From the NCBI GenBank assembly GCA_030765405.1, contig JAVCCP010000052.1:1-51137 (forward strand): 51,137 bases of DNA. The letters run 5' to 3'. The notes below the pieces were generated by a model. It was not told the origin of the DNA. It saw only the letters and a list, made by a program, of their open reading frames with translations, and ran no database searches. Position numbers and translations under genes: made by a program. Origin of the DNA: Candidatus Ancaeobacter aquaticus (lineage in GTDB: Bacteria > Auribacterota > Ancaeobacteria > Ancaeobacterales > Ancaeobacteraceae). Positions 42,410 through 50,865 of the stretch are shown here, in pieces; the first letter of the stretch is position 1, and each line of letters opens with the position of its first letter.

Positions 42410-43594
42410 TTAATTACTCAGGTATTTTTTAATAGTTTTAGTTACATACTCAATATCTTCATTTTTTATCCCAACGCTTGAAGGCAGATTGATACACTGT
42501 TCAGAGACCTCTAGTGCATTAGTTATGTTATACGATTCATTACTTTTATACATAGGAAGAGTATGGATTAATTTCCATATAGGTCTCGCATGAATATCAT
42601 TCTGTATCAAATAGTCCAAAAGCGGTCTTTTATGTTTTTGTCCCACCTTAATTGTGTTAAGCCAAAAATTACTCAACGACCAAGTTTTTTCGCATAAAAC
42701 TTCTATAACATCAGAATCTGATAACAGTTCCTTATAGAGCATTGCATTTTTCCGTTTTACTTCAACGATGTCATCCAATTTCTCAAGTTGAGCTATACCC
42801 ATAGCTGCCTGGATATTAGTTAATCGATAATTGTATCCAATCTGGTCATGATCAGATGTAAGAGAATCGCTTTTAGCCTGTGTTGTTAGGTGTTTTGCAT
42901 GATGTGCCTTTTCATCATCATTCGTTACGATCATACCTCCCCCACCAGCAGTTATGATCTTATTGCCATTAAATGAAAAACACCCAATGTCACCTATCGA
43001 TCCAGTTTTTTTATCTTTATACTTTGATCCCAGACTTTCTGTTGCATCCTCAATAACAGAAATATTATGTTCTTTAGCAATAACCATCAAAGGATCCATA
43101 TCAACAGGATGACCAAATATATGTACAGGAGCTATTGCTTTTATTCTTCTTTGTGTTTTCTTGTTATAGGTAAAGCCATCTGTCCTTTTTTCGCACTCAT
43201 TACGCAAAAAATCAGTAACTTTATTTATATCCATACATAAAGTGTTAGGATCACAGTCCATAAAAACCGGCTCTGCATTACAATACTTAACGGCATTGAC
43301 CGGTGCAACAAAAGTAAGTGTCGGAACAATTACTTCATCGCCTTGTTTAACGCCACATACTAATAAAGATATATGTAGTGCTGAGGTTCCATTAACAGTC
43401 GCAATACCATGCTGTGCACCACAATATGATGCAATATTATTTTCAAACAGATCAACGTACTTACCTACAGAAGATACCCAACCAGTATCAAGGCAATCCT
43501 TTACATACTTCCATTCATTCCCTGATATAACAGGTTCGGATAAAGGTATAGATCGTTTTTGCATATTTTCCTTTAAATATTGTACATGTTCCAT
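42410..43594 (-). CDS. legC: DegT/DnrJ-type aminotransferase
   Basis: A 394-residue PLP enzyme of the sugar aminotransferase class: WVSSVGKYVDLFE, NGTSALHISLL, PTLTFVAPVNAV, EDATESLGSKY, and Lys212 in FSFNGNKIITAGGGG as Schiff-base lysine. LegC adds the C4 amine to the 4-keto intermediate. Two starts are possible: ATG 43594 (CAGG five bases upstream) or ATG 43564 (AAGGA upstream); the shorter removes the overlap with legB. Confidence 0.92.
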   Translation of the reverse strand: MEHVQYLKENMQKRSIPLSEPVISGNEWKYVKDCLDTGWVSSVGKYVDLFENNIASYCGAQHGIATVNGTSALHISLLVCGVKQGDEVIVPTLTFVAPVNAVKYCNAEPVFMDCDPNTLCMDINKVTDFLRNECEKRTDGFTYNKKTQRRIKAIAPVHIFGHPVDMDPLMVIAKEHNISVIEDATESLGSKYKDKKTGSIGDIGCFSFNGNKIITAGGGGMIVTNDDEKAHHAKHLTTQAKSDSLTSDHDQIGYNYRLTNIQAAMGIAQLEKLDDIVEVKRKNAMLYKELLSDSDVIEVLCEKTWSLSNFWLNTIKVGQKHKRPLLDYLIQNDIHARPIWKLIHTLPMYKSNESYNITNALEVSEQCINLPSSVGIKNEDIEYVTKTIKKYLSN

Positions 43595-44574
43595 TTATAC
43601 CTGCTTATATTATTCTTATCTTTAAACCACTCGATAGTTTTTTGTATGCCGTCTTCTAAAGATACCTCTGGAACCCATCCAGTTAACTCTGTTATCAAAG
43701 CATTTGAGCACAGTAATCGTTCGACTTCACTCTTCTCAGGTCTTATTCTAGAATTATCAGTAATAATTGTTGGTTCAACATTTATTAATCTACCTATAAG
43801 AAGTGCGAGCTCTCCTATACTAATTTCTTTTCCTGACCCAATGTTGACTACTTTACCGATTGCATTTTTACAGGTACTCAGTGCAATATATCCGTAGCAT
43901 GTATCTGTCACATAATTAAGATCACGCGTAGGAGATACCGCCCCTAGTTTTATCTCTTTTTGGCCATTAAGTAATTGAGTTATTATTGTCGGTATAACTG
44001 CCCTTGCAGATTGACGTGGCCCATATGTATTAAAAGGTCGTACAGTTACTACAGGAAGATCAAATGAACAATAAAATGACTCAGCAATTTTATCAGCACC
44101 AATTTTTGATGCAGAATATGGTGACTGTCCTTGCAGTGGATGTTTTTCATCCATTGGTACGTACTGTGAAGTCCCATATACTTCTGATGTAGATGTAACT
44201 AAAACACGTTCAACATTATAGTCTCTACATGCCTGTAAGATATTCAATGTACCTTTAACATTCGTATCAATGTACACATCCGGAGAATGATACGAAAAAG
44301 GAATGCCTATTAACGCTGCTAAATGAAATACAATATCGACACCTTTCACCGCATTTCTTACTCCGTTAGGATCTCTGATGTCCCCTGCAAATATCTCAAT
44401 ATTTGCTAACTTTTCCTTATGTAACGTATCGAGCCATCCCCATGAGCTAAAAGAATTATAAAAAACAAATGCTTTAACCTTGCATCCTTGATCAATAAGT
44501 GACTCTACGAGATGACTTCCAATAAAGCCATCAGCACCAGTGATTAATACTTTCTTATTTTTTAGTGTATCCAT
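43573..44574 (-). CDS. legB: NDP-GlcNAc 4,6-dehydratase (GDP route)
   Basis: A 333-residue extended SDR: KVLITGADGFIGSHLVESL, FHLAALIGIPFSYHSPD, VTSTSEVYGTSQYVPMDE, SPYSASKIGADK (Y-x3-K) and RPFNTYGPRQSARAV. The pattern matches LegB, a soluble 4,6-dehydratase that retains C5. First gene of the legionaminic block, 15 bases after the regulator. Confidence 0.92.
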   Translation of the reverse strand: MDTLKNKKVLITGADGFIGSHLVESLIDQGCKVKAFVFYNSFSSWGWLDTLHKEKLANIEIFAGDIRDPNGVRNAVKGVDIVFHLAALIGIPFSYHSPDVYIDTNVKGTLNILQACRDYNVERVLVTSTSEVYGTSQYVPMDEKHPLQGQSPYSASKIGADKIAESFYCSFDLPVVTVRPFNTYGPRQSARAVIPTIITQLLNGQKEIKLGAVSPTRDLNYVTDTCYGYIALSTCKNAIGKVVNIGSGKEISIGELALLIGRLINVEPTIITDNSRIRPEKSEVERLLCSNALITELTGWVPEVSLEDGIQKTIEWFKDKNNISRYKWNMYNI

Positions 44575-44589
44575 ACAATAAATATCCTC

Positions 44590-44964
44590 TTATTGAAGTA
44601 TTGTTTCATACTTATTAGATTCATTATTCTCTACTTCATTTTTTAACGTTTCTATCTCGATCTTCAACCTCTCATATTCTGTAACTTTTCTTTTAATAAA
44701 ATTAGCAGCCAAAACAGTTTTCGTCTTAATGCCCTCAGGAGTTAGAACATACATATATGCTATTTTATTATTAGAGTTTTTGAAATTGGTGGCTTTGATT
44801 ATGCCCTTATCGATAAGAGCTTTTAAGATAAAATTGGTTTTACCAAGACTTATCTTATGTTTTTGGGCAAGAAAGCGCTGGGTGATCTCGGGATTTAGCT
44901 CGATATCTTTAATTATCGAATATGCTTCTTCACTGTTTAATATGCTGTTTTTTTCGTTTTCCAT
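44590..44964 (-). CDS. EPS-associated MarR-type transcriptional regulator
   Basis: Winged-helix protein matching the EPS-associated MarR family (TIGR04176-like): SEEAYSIIKDIELNPEITQRFLAQ, KISLGKTNFILKALIDKGI and AYMYVLTPEGIKTKT, followed by a helical C-terminus probably for dimerisation. The family accompanies exosortase/EPS loci. I place the start at ATG 44964 (124 residues). The ATG at 45003 lies inside the -10 box and has no ribosome site, and its first codons coincide with an operator-like repeat. It heads the 38-kb minus-strand unit, so it probably controls both itself and polysaccharide synthesis. Confidence 0.82.
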   Translation of the reverse strand: MENEKNSILNSEEAYSIIKDIELNPEITQRFLAQKHKISLGKTNFILKALIDKGIIKATNFKNSNNKIAYMYVLTPEGIKTKTVLAANFIKRKVTEYERLKIEIETLKNEVENNESNKYETILQ

Positions 44965-44982
44965 ATTGTCCAATATTTGTTC

Positions 44983-45000
44983 GTTCAACAAGTGAACAGA
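44983..45000. promoter_or_regulatory. Operator-like repeat, proximal copy
   Basis: GTTCAACAAGTGAACAGA contains the palindrome GTTCA-n5-TGAAC. It covers the predicted transcription start (about 44995), where a bound MarR-type protein would block RNA polymerase. Confidence 0.65.
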
Positions 45001-45001
45001 C

Positions 45002-45031
45002 ATTATTGCATAGGGGGGTAAGATAGGTCAA
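45002..45031 (-). promoter_or_regulatory. Promoter of the MarR-type regulator and polysaccharide unit
   Basis: Minus-strand -35 TTGACC (45026-45031), 18-bp spacer, -10 AATAAT (45002-45007), each matching five of six consensus bases. The predicted leader to ATG 44964 is about 30 bases. Confidence 0.6.
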
Positions 45032-45038
45032 TAGATTT

Positions 45039-45056
45039 GTTCAATAAATGAACAGA
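45039..45056. promoter_or_regulatory. Operator-like repeat, distal copy
   Basis: GTTCAATAAATGAACAGA matches the proximal copy at 44983-45000 in 16 of 18 bases, same orientation, 56 bp away, just upstream of the -35. The pair brackets the promoter. Confidence 0.65.
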
Positions 45057-45064
45057 TTATTAAT

Positions 45065-45805
45065 TTAATAGAAAACTTTCACTAAATAGAGCCCTTGAGA
45101 TGGTGCTGTAGGAACGGTCATAGACCGTTTTTTGAGTTCTAAAAGCTTCTTTATATCGTTTGGGGTAATCTTACCTCTCCCTACTTCAATAAGTGCTCCA
45201 ACAATGCTTCTTACCATTTTATAGAGAAAGCCGCTTCCTTTGATATCAATAGTAATAATATCCCCTTTTCTCTTTATCTTGAGATATATGATCTTCTTTA
45301 TAGGAGAGCCCTGATCTTCGCCGCTATCAGCGCTAAATGAGGAAAAATCATGTGTTCCTACCATATATTTGACTGCAGATAGCATTTTTCGTTCATTTAG
45401 CCGGCAAAGCTTAAAATGATACATGTAGTCCCTATGTATAGCGGGAGCAATTTGGGTATCACTTATGATATATCGGTAATGCTTTGCCTTCGCATCAAAA
45501 CGGGCATTAAAGTCTATTTTTGCTTCTTCTGCTTTTACTACTCGTGTATCGTCGGGTAAATAAGAATTTAAACCCATTTGAATGTTTTTTAGGGGTAGTC
45601 TTGATTTTGTTTTAAAACTTATCGCTTGTCCATAGGCATGGACACCGCTATCAGTTCTGCTTGAATACTCTATTTTTGGGGTTTCTTTGGTAAGCTTCTT
45701 TATTGCCCGCTGGATTTCCTGCATGACCGTGCGATCTTTTGGCTGTATTTGCCAGCCACAGTGGTGTGTCCCATCATATTCAATTGTAAGTTTTAGATTT
45801 CTCAT
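45065..45805 (-). CDS. truA: tRNA pseudouridine synthase A
   Basis: A 246-residue TruA: NLKLTIEYDGTHHCGWQ, catalytic Asp52 in SSRTDSGVHAYG, then FNARFDAKAKHYRYII and GSGFLYKMVRSIVGALIEV. It isomerises U38-U40 in tRNA anticodon arms. It is a housekeeping gene marking the edge of the polysaccharide unit. No Shine-Dalgarno sequence precedes the ATG. A possible promoter (TTGACA 45984-45989, 17 bp, TTTAAA) lies about 155 bases upstream. Confidence 0.96.
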   Translation of the reverse strand: MRNLKLTIEYDGTHHCGWQIQPKDRTVMQEIQRAIKKLTKETPKIEYSSRTDSGVHAYGQAISFKTKSRLPLKNIQMGLNSYLPDDTRVVKAEEAKIDFNARFDAKAKHYRYIISDTQIAPAIHRDYMYHFKLCRLNERKMLSAVKYMVGTHDFSSFSADSGEDQGSPIKKIIYLKIKRKGDIITIDIKGSGFLYKMVRSIVGALIEVGRGKITPNDIKKLLELKKRSMTVPTAPSQGLYLVKVFY

Positions 45806-45997
45806 AGGTGCAATATCTTTTTACGTATCTTTGGTGTCAGCAATAACTAATATATATCAAAAATTGGTCATAACTATTTTTAGATATATATACTTTTGGT
45901 CAACAATTTATCTGGAGTGGTAAAGTCTCTTTAAAAAACTTCTTTTTTGGTCTTCCAGGATTTAAACACTGTAACAAACGTTTTGTCAATATTTTAT

Positions 45998-46010
45998 AGT
46001 GCCAGGCACT
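45998..46010. repeat. Short GC-rich palindrome
   Basis: AGTGCC-A-GGCACT is a perfect palindrome in an AT-rich gap, 18 bases beyond the deacetylase stop. It may be a REP-type unit or part of a terminator. The rest of the 222-base gap (45806-46027) shows no gene. Confidence 0.5.
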
Positions 46011-46027
46011 TAATTATTAGAGGATGT

Positions 46028-47002
46028 TTACTTTTTTGTCCACAAGTTAGTTCTCGCGTTTTCTACTTTTGGAAGATCATTTGTGTCCAGCCGTTCCAAA
46101 GTAAATGCGTTATCTTTGTTCAAATTGGCAATATCAACTTTTGTGGTCAGAGCAAATTTACAATGTTTTTTTCTTAATATATCAATTAATGAACTATTAC
46201 ACGCACCATATGGATAACACATCACCCAATTATCAGTCGATGAGCCTACTTCCTTTAGAAACTCAAGAGACAGGTCTATTTCCTGTTCTTGTTTCTCAGG
46301 TGATAAAGTATTTAACCAGTAATGGTCATATCCATGGCTTCCTATATACATTCCATTACGAGACATACATTTTAATTGATTAATATTCATATATAACTCT
46401 CTTGAAAATGCACCTTCGTCATTAGTAACATATTTATTGAATAATTTATCTACAATTATATTTCTTAATTTTACTTTTAATTCAACTTGTAATAGGCGTT
46501 TAATAAAAATAATATCCTTCGAATCAAACCGATCTACTTGAGCAAGCTTGGAAAAATAATAATCATTGCTTTCAAGAGAGTATTCTGATCTATATTGATC
46601 AAGGTAATTATATACATCATGAAGAAGATCATCGATATTTGAAACTGAGGCAAGTATGAAATGTATTTTATTGACATCAAGAACTTCATTTTTAAGGATT
46701 GCTTTTGCAGGTGGAAAAAAACATCCTTGAATGCCTTTTTCCTCTAAAAGCGGAAATACTGTTACAAAATGATCAATATAAGCATCATCGAATGTTAATA
46801 AAATTGCATTAGATGGAAAACTCTTCATATTTTCATAATAAATAGCATCAATACAATCTTCAATCGTAACAAATTGATAGTATTTCTCCATATATGCAAG
46901 CTGTTCCTTAAATTGACTTGTCAGTAGCCCCTTGATTTTAGGATATCTTGTGTATTGCAATTCTCTAACAAAATGATACATCACAATTGTAATTTGTTTC
47001 AT
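46028..47002 (-). CDS. Polysaccharide deacetylase (NodB domain)
   Basis: A 324-residue carbohydrate esterase-4 type protein. Motif 1 TFDDAYIDH (Asp72 base, Asp73 metal ligand) and motif 2 GSHGYDHYW (metal histidines) are present, with the later MCYPYGACN loop. The opening TIVMYHFVREL is typical of the group. No signal peptide, so it likely acts on a cytoplasmic or lipid-linked amino sugar, removing an acetyl group. It is 10 bases downstream of the GNAT-like gene, which could re-acylate the freed amine; this link is inference. Confidence 0.87.
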   Translation of the reverse strand: MKQITIVMYHFVRELQYTRYPKIKGLLTSQFKEQLAYMEKYYQFVTIEDCIDAIYYENMKSFPSNAILLTFDDAYIDHFVTVFPLLEEKGIQGCFFPPAKAILKNEVLDVNKIHFILASVSNIDDLLHDVYNYLDQYRSEYSLESNDYYFSKLAQVDRFDSKDIIFIKRLLQVELKVKLRNIIVDKLFNKYVTNDEGAFSRELYMNINQLKCMSRNGMYIGSHGYDHYWLNTLSPEKQEQEIDLSLEFLKEVGSSTDNWVMCYPYGACNSSLIDILRKKHCKFALTTKVDIANLNKDNAFTLERLDTNDLPKVENARTNLWTKK

Positions 47003-47012
47003 CTCGGCCTCC

Positions 47013-48071
47013 TCATAAAATTAAATTCGGTCGATCTTGGTCAGAATCACCTTTAAAAATACAAAAGTTGAAATCATTGTCACATTTATAAGCGTAGTCT
47101 AAATCGATATTTTTCTTCTCAAATGGCTCAAAATAATTCGGTATAATAACCTCACTGGTTGAGTCTCTTTTAATAAATCCACTAGTAGTCAGGTTTATCT
47201 CTTTAATCCCAATATTGTAAAAATCAATATACTCAGCATTATAGTGCTGTAATAATCTTTGAAACTCGCCAAACATTCCGAATAATCCCTCAGCATTACC
47301 AAAATAATCAACTATTCTCAACGCATGATATGAATCGTGAGAAGATAACCTAAAAACTAATATTCCAACGATAGAACCTTGGCTCTTTATCCCATATACA
47401 TGGTAGTTATATATTGGATGGCAATAATATCGATGATAAAGATAACCAAGGGACTTTTCTGGTATCTGAGTATTTGGTATAAAGTTTTTAAATTCTCCCG
47501 ATAATTGAAGAAAATCTGATTTTCTGTATTGAATCAATTTCTTTTCATTTTCCATCGTTAGCCCACTATGATATTGCCCATGAAAATTACCAATCAAATA
47601 AAAATCAGTTATCTGCTTATTGACAAGATACCAGTGATTCAAAATTCCTACTTTATAACCCATGTATTTATAAATTCGTATGACTCTAGGGTTTAAACCA
47701 AACGCAGAAATAGAACAAGGCTGTTTATTAGAGGCTAAAAAACTCAATAATAATAGTCCCAATCCTGAATGTTTAATATCATCTCTGATCATCCAAATAG
47801 CAAGCCACAGATCAATATTCTGGATTGATTTATCAAAATGGCATGTTGGGATAAAACCTAAAATTCCGTGAATTTCATTTGTCTTAAGATGTTTAGCGAT
47901 AACAAAATTATAAAGTTGATTTTCCTCATCGTAGTGTTGCCAATCCATTAATTTTTTACTTGTCGTTAGAGCATGATTGCTTTTCCAGTGATCTTTTATA
48001 AATCGTTGAAGTTCTAACAATTCAGTTTCTAAACAAATGTGTATACTATAATTTTCCAATGAGCCCCCCAT
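47013..48071 (-). CDS. GNAT-like acyltransferase
   Basis: A 352-residue protein whose N-terminal half has a GNAT-type fold: NFVIAKHLKTNEIHGILGFIP (beta strands), the CoA-loop-like RDDIKHSGLGLLLLSFLA and SAFGLNPRVIRIYKYMGYKVG. The C-terminal half repeats a similar pattern (GSIVGILVFRLSSHDSY), so it may be a tandem GNAT. Seen in surface-glycan loci, function unproven. ATG 48071 is followed by GGGGGGCTCA then TTG; that purine run could instead be the ribosome site for a TTG start four codons later. Confidence 0.6.
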   Translation of the reverse strand: MGGSLENYSIHICLETELLELQRFIKDHWKSNHALTTSKKLMDWQHYDEENQLYNFVIAKHLKTNEIHGILGFIPTCHFDKSIQNIDLWLAIWMIRDDIKHSGLGLLLLSFLASNKQPCSISAFGLNPRVIRIYKYMGYKVGILNHWYLVNKQITDFYLIGNFHGQYHSGLTMENEKKLIQYRKSDFLQLSGEFKNFIPNTQIPEKSLGYLYHRYYCHPIYNYHVYGIKSQGSIVGILVFRLSSHDSYHALRIVDYFGNAEGLFGMFGEFQRLLQHYNAEYIDFYNIGIKEINLTTSGFIKRDSTSEVIIPNYFEPFEKKNIDLDYAYKCDNDFNFCIFKGDSDQDRPNLIL

Positions 48072-48100
48072 GAAAACTCCTTATCTTCTTTAACCTTTCA

Positions 48101-48318
48101 CTATACTGTTGGTGATAAGATACCATATTTTCCAACTTTAACATCATGCCCATAAGATGCATAAGCATTCCTCATGATAAAATCATCTAATCGAACATTA
48201 TCGCTTATTAAACAATATGGACATATAACTACGCCTTCTCCTATTTTTGCTGTTGGAATTATCAAGAAAGTTGAAGAATCAAAGAAATAAATTTCGCTCC
48301 TCTTTTTTTATATCTATA
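48101..48318 (-). pseudogene. Decayed NeuD/PglD-type hexapeptide acyltransferase
   Basis: A minus-strand frame open from 48318 to a TAG at 48101 reads FLIIPTAKIGEGVVICPYC, DNVRLDDFIMRNAYASYGHD and VKVGKYGILSPTV. These are consecutive turns of the beta-helix of sugar O/N-acyltransferases, including the expected H-D. There is no start codon, no Rossmann-like N-domain and the C-terminal half is missing. It lies between the GNAT gene and the SDR, in the 355-base gap 48072-48426. Confidence 0.65.
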
Positions 48319-48391
48319 CTATAATTATTTTTTCAACGTATTTAGACTGATAATTATTTATTTCCATAATTATGCCTTTCTTATAATCAAT

Positions 48392-48424
48392 AAATTACAA
48401 TACTTCTGATATTTATTGTAATTT
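48392..48424 (-). terminator. AT-rich hairpin after the ketoreductase gene
   Basis: Perfect 11-bp arms AAATTACAATA (48392-48402) and TATTGTAATTT (48414-48424) with an 11-base loop, two bases past the SDR stop. No long T-run follows on the minus strand, so it may stabilise RNA rather than terminate. Confidence 0.5.
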
Positions 48425-48426
48425 AC

Positions 48427-49191
48427 TTATCTTGCACTATATCCCCCATCTACAATTAAATTAATACCAATTATCCATTTTGCAGCATCGGACAACAAAA
48501 ATGCACAAGCACTTGCTATGTCCTCTGTTTTACCTAAACCCAAAGGATGCATATTTATAATTAATTTCTTGGATTCCTCTGAAAGATTCTCAAACATTTT
48601 ATTTGACATCTCTGTTTCCACCACTCCTGGAAGTACACAATTCACCTTTATGTTTTTGGGTGCCAACTCCAGTGCCATTGCCTTTACGCCTGAGGTTAAT
48701 GCTCCTTTTGAGCTGCAATAAGCAATTTTTCCTGACTGTCCTAAAATCCCCATAACTGATGATATAAATACAAAACTTGCTCCTTCTTTGTTTATATATT
48801 TTTTCTTAGAAATAATTTTAGCTAATTCAAATCCTGCGATTACATTTACCGAAAATATCTCTTCATAATAAGAGGGTTTCATACTCCTTAATGGTAAGGT
48901 CACTTCTGTCCCTGCAGAATGAACAAAACCAGATATTCTGCCTATTTTATCCACAGCAGTATTTACAACTTCTTCTAATTTAGCATATTCTGTAATATCT
49001 TGAGAAAGAATCAGATGATTTCCCTTTTTTAATTTATTAAAAATATCTTTAAGTCTTTCCTTATTGCGGGCAATTAAAATTACATTAGCTCCTAATTGGC
49101 TTAAAGTTATAGCACATTGCCTTCCAATACCCGAAGAAGCACCAGTAATAATAATATTTTTATTTTTTAAGTTAAAGATAGGATTCACCAC
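48427..49191 (-). CDS. FabG-like 3-ketoacyl-ACP reductase (SDR)
   Basis: A 254-residue classical SDR: IIITGASSGIGRQ, SAGT loop, catalytic Ser145 with Tyr158 and Lys162 (Y-x3-K in IAYCSSKGAL), and a C-terminal NLIVDGGYSAR typical of FabG. It lies 17 bases downstream of an acyl carrier protein and behind a KAS III, so reduction of an acetoacetyl-ACP-like intermediate to 3-hydroxyacyl-ACP is the likely role rather than primary fatty acid synthesis. Confidence 0.88.
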   Translation of the reverse strand: MVNPIFNLKNKNIIITGASSGIGRQCAITLSQLGANVILIARNKERLKDIFNKLKKGNHLILSQDITEYAKLEEVVNTAVDKIGRISGFVHSAGTEVTLPLRSMKPSYYEEIFSVNVIAGFELAKIISKKKYINKEGASFVFISSVMGILGQSGKIAYCSSKGALTSGVKAMALELAPKNIKVNCVLPGVVETEMSNKMFENLSEESKKLIINMHPLGLGKTEDIASACAFLLSDAAKWIIGINLIVDGGYSAR

Positions 49192-49208
49192 AATTAAAAT
49201 AGTTCTCT

Positions 49209-49448
49209 TTATTCAAAATGCTCTTTCCCTATTAAATCTATTAAACTTTTAATTGTTGTTATTTTAATAAAATCGCTAGATGGTATCTGTTTACTAAAAT
49301 TCTTATCAATCATAGCAATAATAGATAATACACTTAAAGAGTCATATTCTTCTAACTCTTTTAAATTAGTCTCTAAAGTAATTTCTTGATCTTCATCTTC
49401 TATTTCTAAAGCTTCTTTTAATTCATCCATAAAATTATCTACTTTCAT
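49209..49448 (-). CDS. Acyl carrier protein
   Basis: A 79-residue, strongly acidic protein with the ACP pattern: Ser37 in EEYDSLSVLSII is the phosphopantetheine site, here DSL as in the family, with a hydrophobic helix after it. It differs from housekeeping AcpP (DSLDTVELVM), pointing to a dedicated carrier. It sits 16 bases after the KAS III gene. Confidence 0.88.
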   Translation of the reverse strand: MKVDNFMDELKEALEIEDEDQEITLETNLKELEEYDSLSVLSIIAMIDKNFSKQIPSSDFIKITTIKSLIDLIGKEHFE

Positions 49449-49464
49449 TATATCTTACTCCTTT

Positions 49465-50463
49465 TTATGTTTTAATTATTGTTCCTCCCCAGGAATATCC
49501 TACACCAAAACCCACTAAAAGAACCTTATCTTCCCTTTTAATTAATTTATTATCTAACGCATCTTTAATGGCTATGGGTATAGTGGCAGAAACAGTATTG
49601 CCAGTATGTAATAAATTTAAATAGAACTTGTCTTTGGGAATGTTTATTTTTTTTCTCAGATATTCATTCATGTATTTATTGGCTTGGTGAAAGATTACAT
49701 AATCTAAATCATCTAAGTTAGTATTATTTTTTTCTAATGTTTCAGACACTACTTTGGGAACAGCCTTAATAGTAAAATTAAATATTTCTGGTCCATTCAT
49801 ATATATATCATTGTCTGTCCGGATGCTACCTGAACCATCATCAATCTCCTTAGCATTAGGATCATATCTTTTTCTTAATCCGCCATTGGGCACAATAAGA
49901 TTTTTATATCCACTTCCATCGGTACCTAAAACAAATTCACCTATATGTTCTTCTTCTGATTTCTCAATAATAGTAGCTGCTGCAGCGTCACCAAAGATAG
50001 TTCTATTTCCTTTATCCTTGGGATGAATATGTTTGTTATAAGTTTCGGAAGTAATTAATAAAATGTTTTTAGCAACCTTTGATGTTATCAGAGATTTTCC
50101 CAAGGCAAGTCCATAGACAAAACCAGAACATCCTAAATTATAATCAAAAGCTCCTATGTTTGTTCTAAGACCAAGTTTATCTTGTAGAATACAGGAGCTA
50201 GAAGGCAGAAAATAATCCGGGCTTTGGGTACATAGCATTAATAAATCTATTTTGCTTTTATCATAATTTGTTAAAATTTTATCTGCTGCCTTAAAGGCTA
50301 AATCTAAAGCAGTTTCATCTTCTTTTACGATATGTCTCTCTCTTATACCTACCTTTTTTTTAATTTTTTCCGAGGACCAGTCGGGAAATTGTTTGGCTAA
50401 TTGATCATTAGTAATAATTTTTTCTGGTAAATAATATTCTATATTGGTTATTTTTGCTCCCAT
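49465..50463 (-). CDS. 3-oxoacyl-ACP synthase III-like (FabH family)
   Basis: A 332-residue thiolase-fold enzyme with the full KAS III triad: Cys112 in NLGCSGF, His259 in IFHQANKYM and Asn289 in HTGNTVSATIP. It would condense acetyl-CoA (or another acyl-CoA) with malonyl-ACP. FabH-like genes with a private ACP and reductase occur in flagellin and O-antigen glycan islands, such as the P. syringae island where a KAS III-like gene serves the 3-hydroxybutyryl modification of viosamine. AAAGGA stands before the ATG. Confidence 0.9.
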   Translation of the reverse strand: MGAKITNIEYYLPEKIITNDQLAKQFPDWSSEKIKKKVGIRERHIVKEDETALDLAFKAADKILTNYDKSKIDLLMLCTQSPDYFLPSSSCILQDKLGLRTNIGAFDYNLGCSGFVYGLALGKSLITSKVAKNILLITSETYNKHIHPKDKGNRTIFGDAAAATIIEKSEEEHIGEFVLGTDGSGYKNLIVPNGGLRKRYDPNAKEIDDGSGSIRTDNDIYMNGPEIFNFTIKAVPKVVSETLEKNNTNLDDLDYVIFHQANKYMNEYLRKKINIPKDKFYLNLLHTGNTVSATIPIAIKDALDNKLIKREDKVLLVGFGVGYSWGGTIIKT

Positions 50464-50541
50464 AATAAATTCCTTTTTACTATTTTATTTTATACGAATT
50501 TTAAAGATTATGTATTTTATTTTTTGTATAACTTAATTTTT

Positions 50542-50865
50542 TTAATACGTTTCTTGGACATAAAGTGTCACTTCTTTATTCAAAATCTCTTTAATAAAAG
50601 GGCTATCTTTTTCTAAACATTCTTTTACTTCACTTGGAGTATAAACAATTATATCCATAGGAAATATCCGGTCGGAAAATATTTTCTGTACTTGGCGAGA
50701 TCTTTTATCTCTTCTCAAATCTGATTCCATAATAAGAAATAGAACAAAATCACTGTCTTCGGCAGGATTTCCCCATGCATATGAACCGAAAAGAATAACC
50801 TTTTGCGGATGAAAATTCTCTTTTATCTTCTCAGTTATTTCATTAATTATTTCTTTATTATTCAT
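50542..50865 (-). CDS. MNT-type nucleotidyltransferase, catalytic residue altered
   Basis: A 107-residue minimal nucleotidyltransferase: FGSYAWG (26-32) and EDSDFVLFLI. The family active site is G-S-x10-D-x-D; here Asp39 is present but the second Asp is Val41 (codon GTT). The third acidic Asp71 in PMDIIVY is kept. MntA proteins normally pair with a HEPN partner (HepT) as antitoxin; none is seen within the window on either side. The protein is therefore probably impaired, or it binds without transferring. AGG lies eight bases before the ATG; a small TGTCT/AGACA inverted repeat is at 50889-50905. Confidence 0.8.
   Translation of the reverse strand: MNNKEIINEITEKIKENFHPQKVILFGSYAWGNPAEDSDFVLFLIMESDLRRDKRSRQVQKIFSDRIFPMDIIVYTPSEVKECLEKDSPFIKEILNKEVTLYVQETY

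Noticed and set aside
43242-43625. Plus-strand 127-codon frame
   Set aside because: Antisense to legC; no protein-like features.
6462-45003. PEP-CTERM sorting substrate inside the locus
   Set aside because: No encoded protein has a C-terminal PEP-like motif followed by a membrane helix and basic end.
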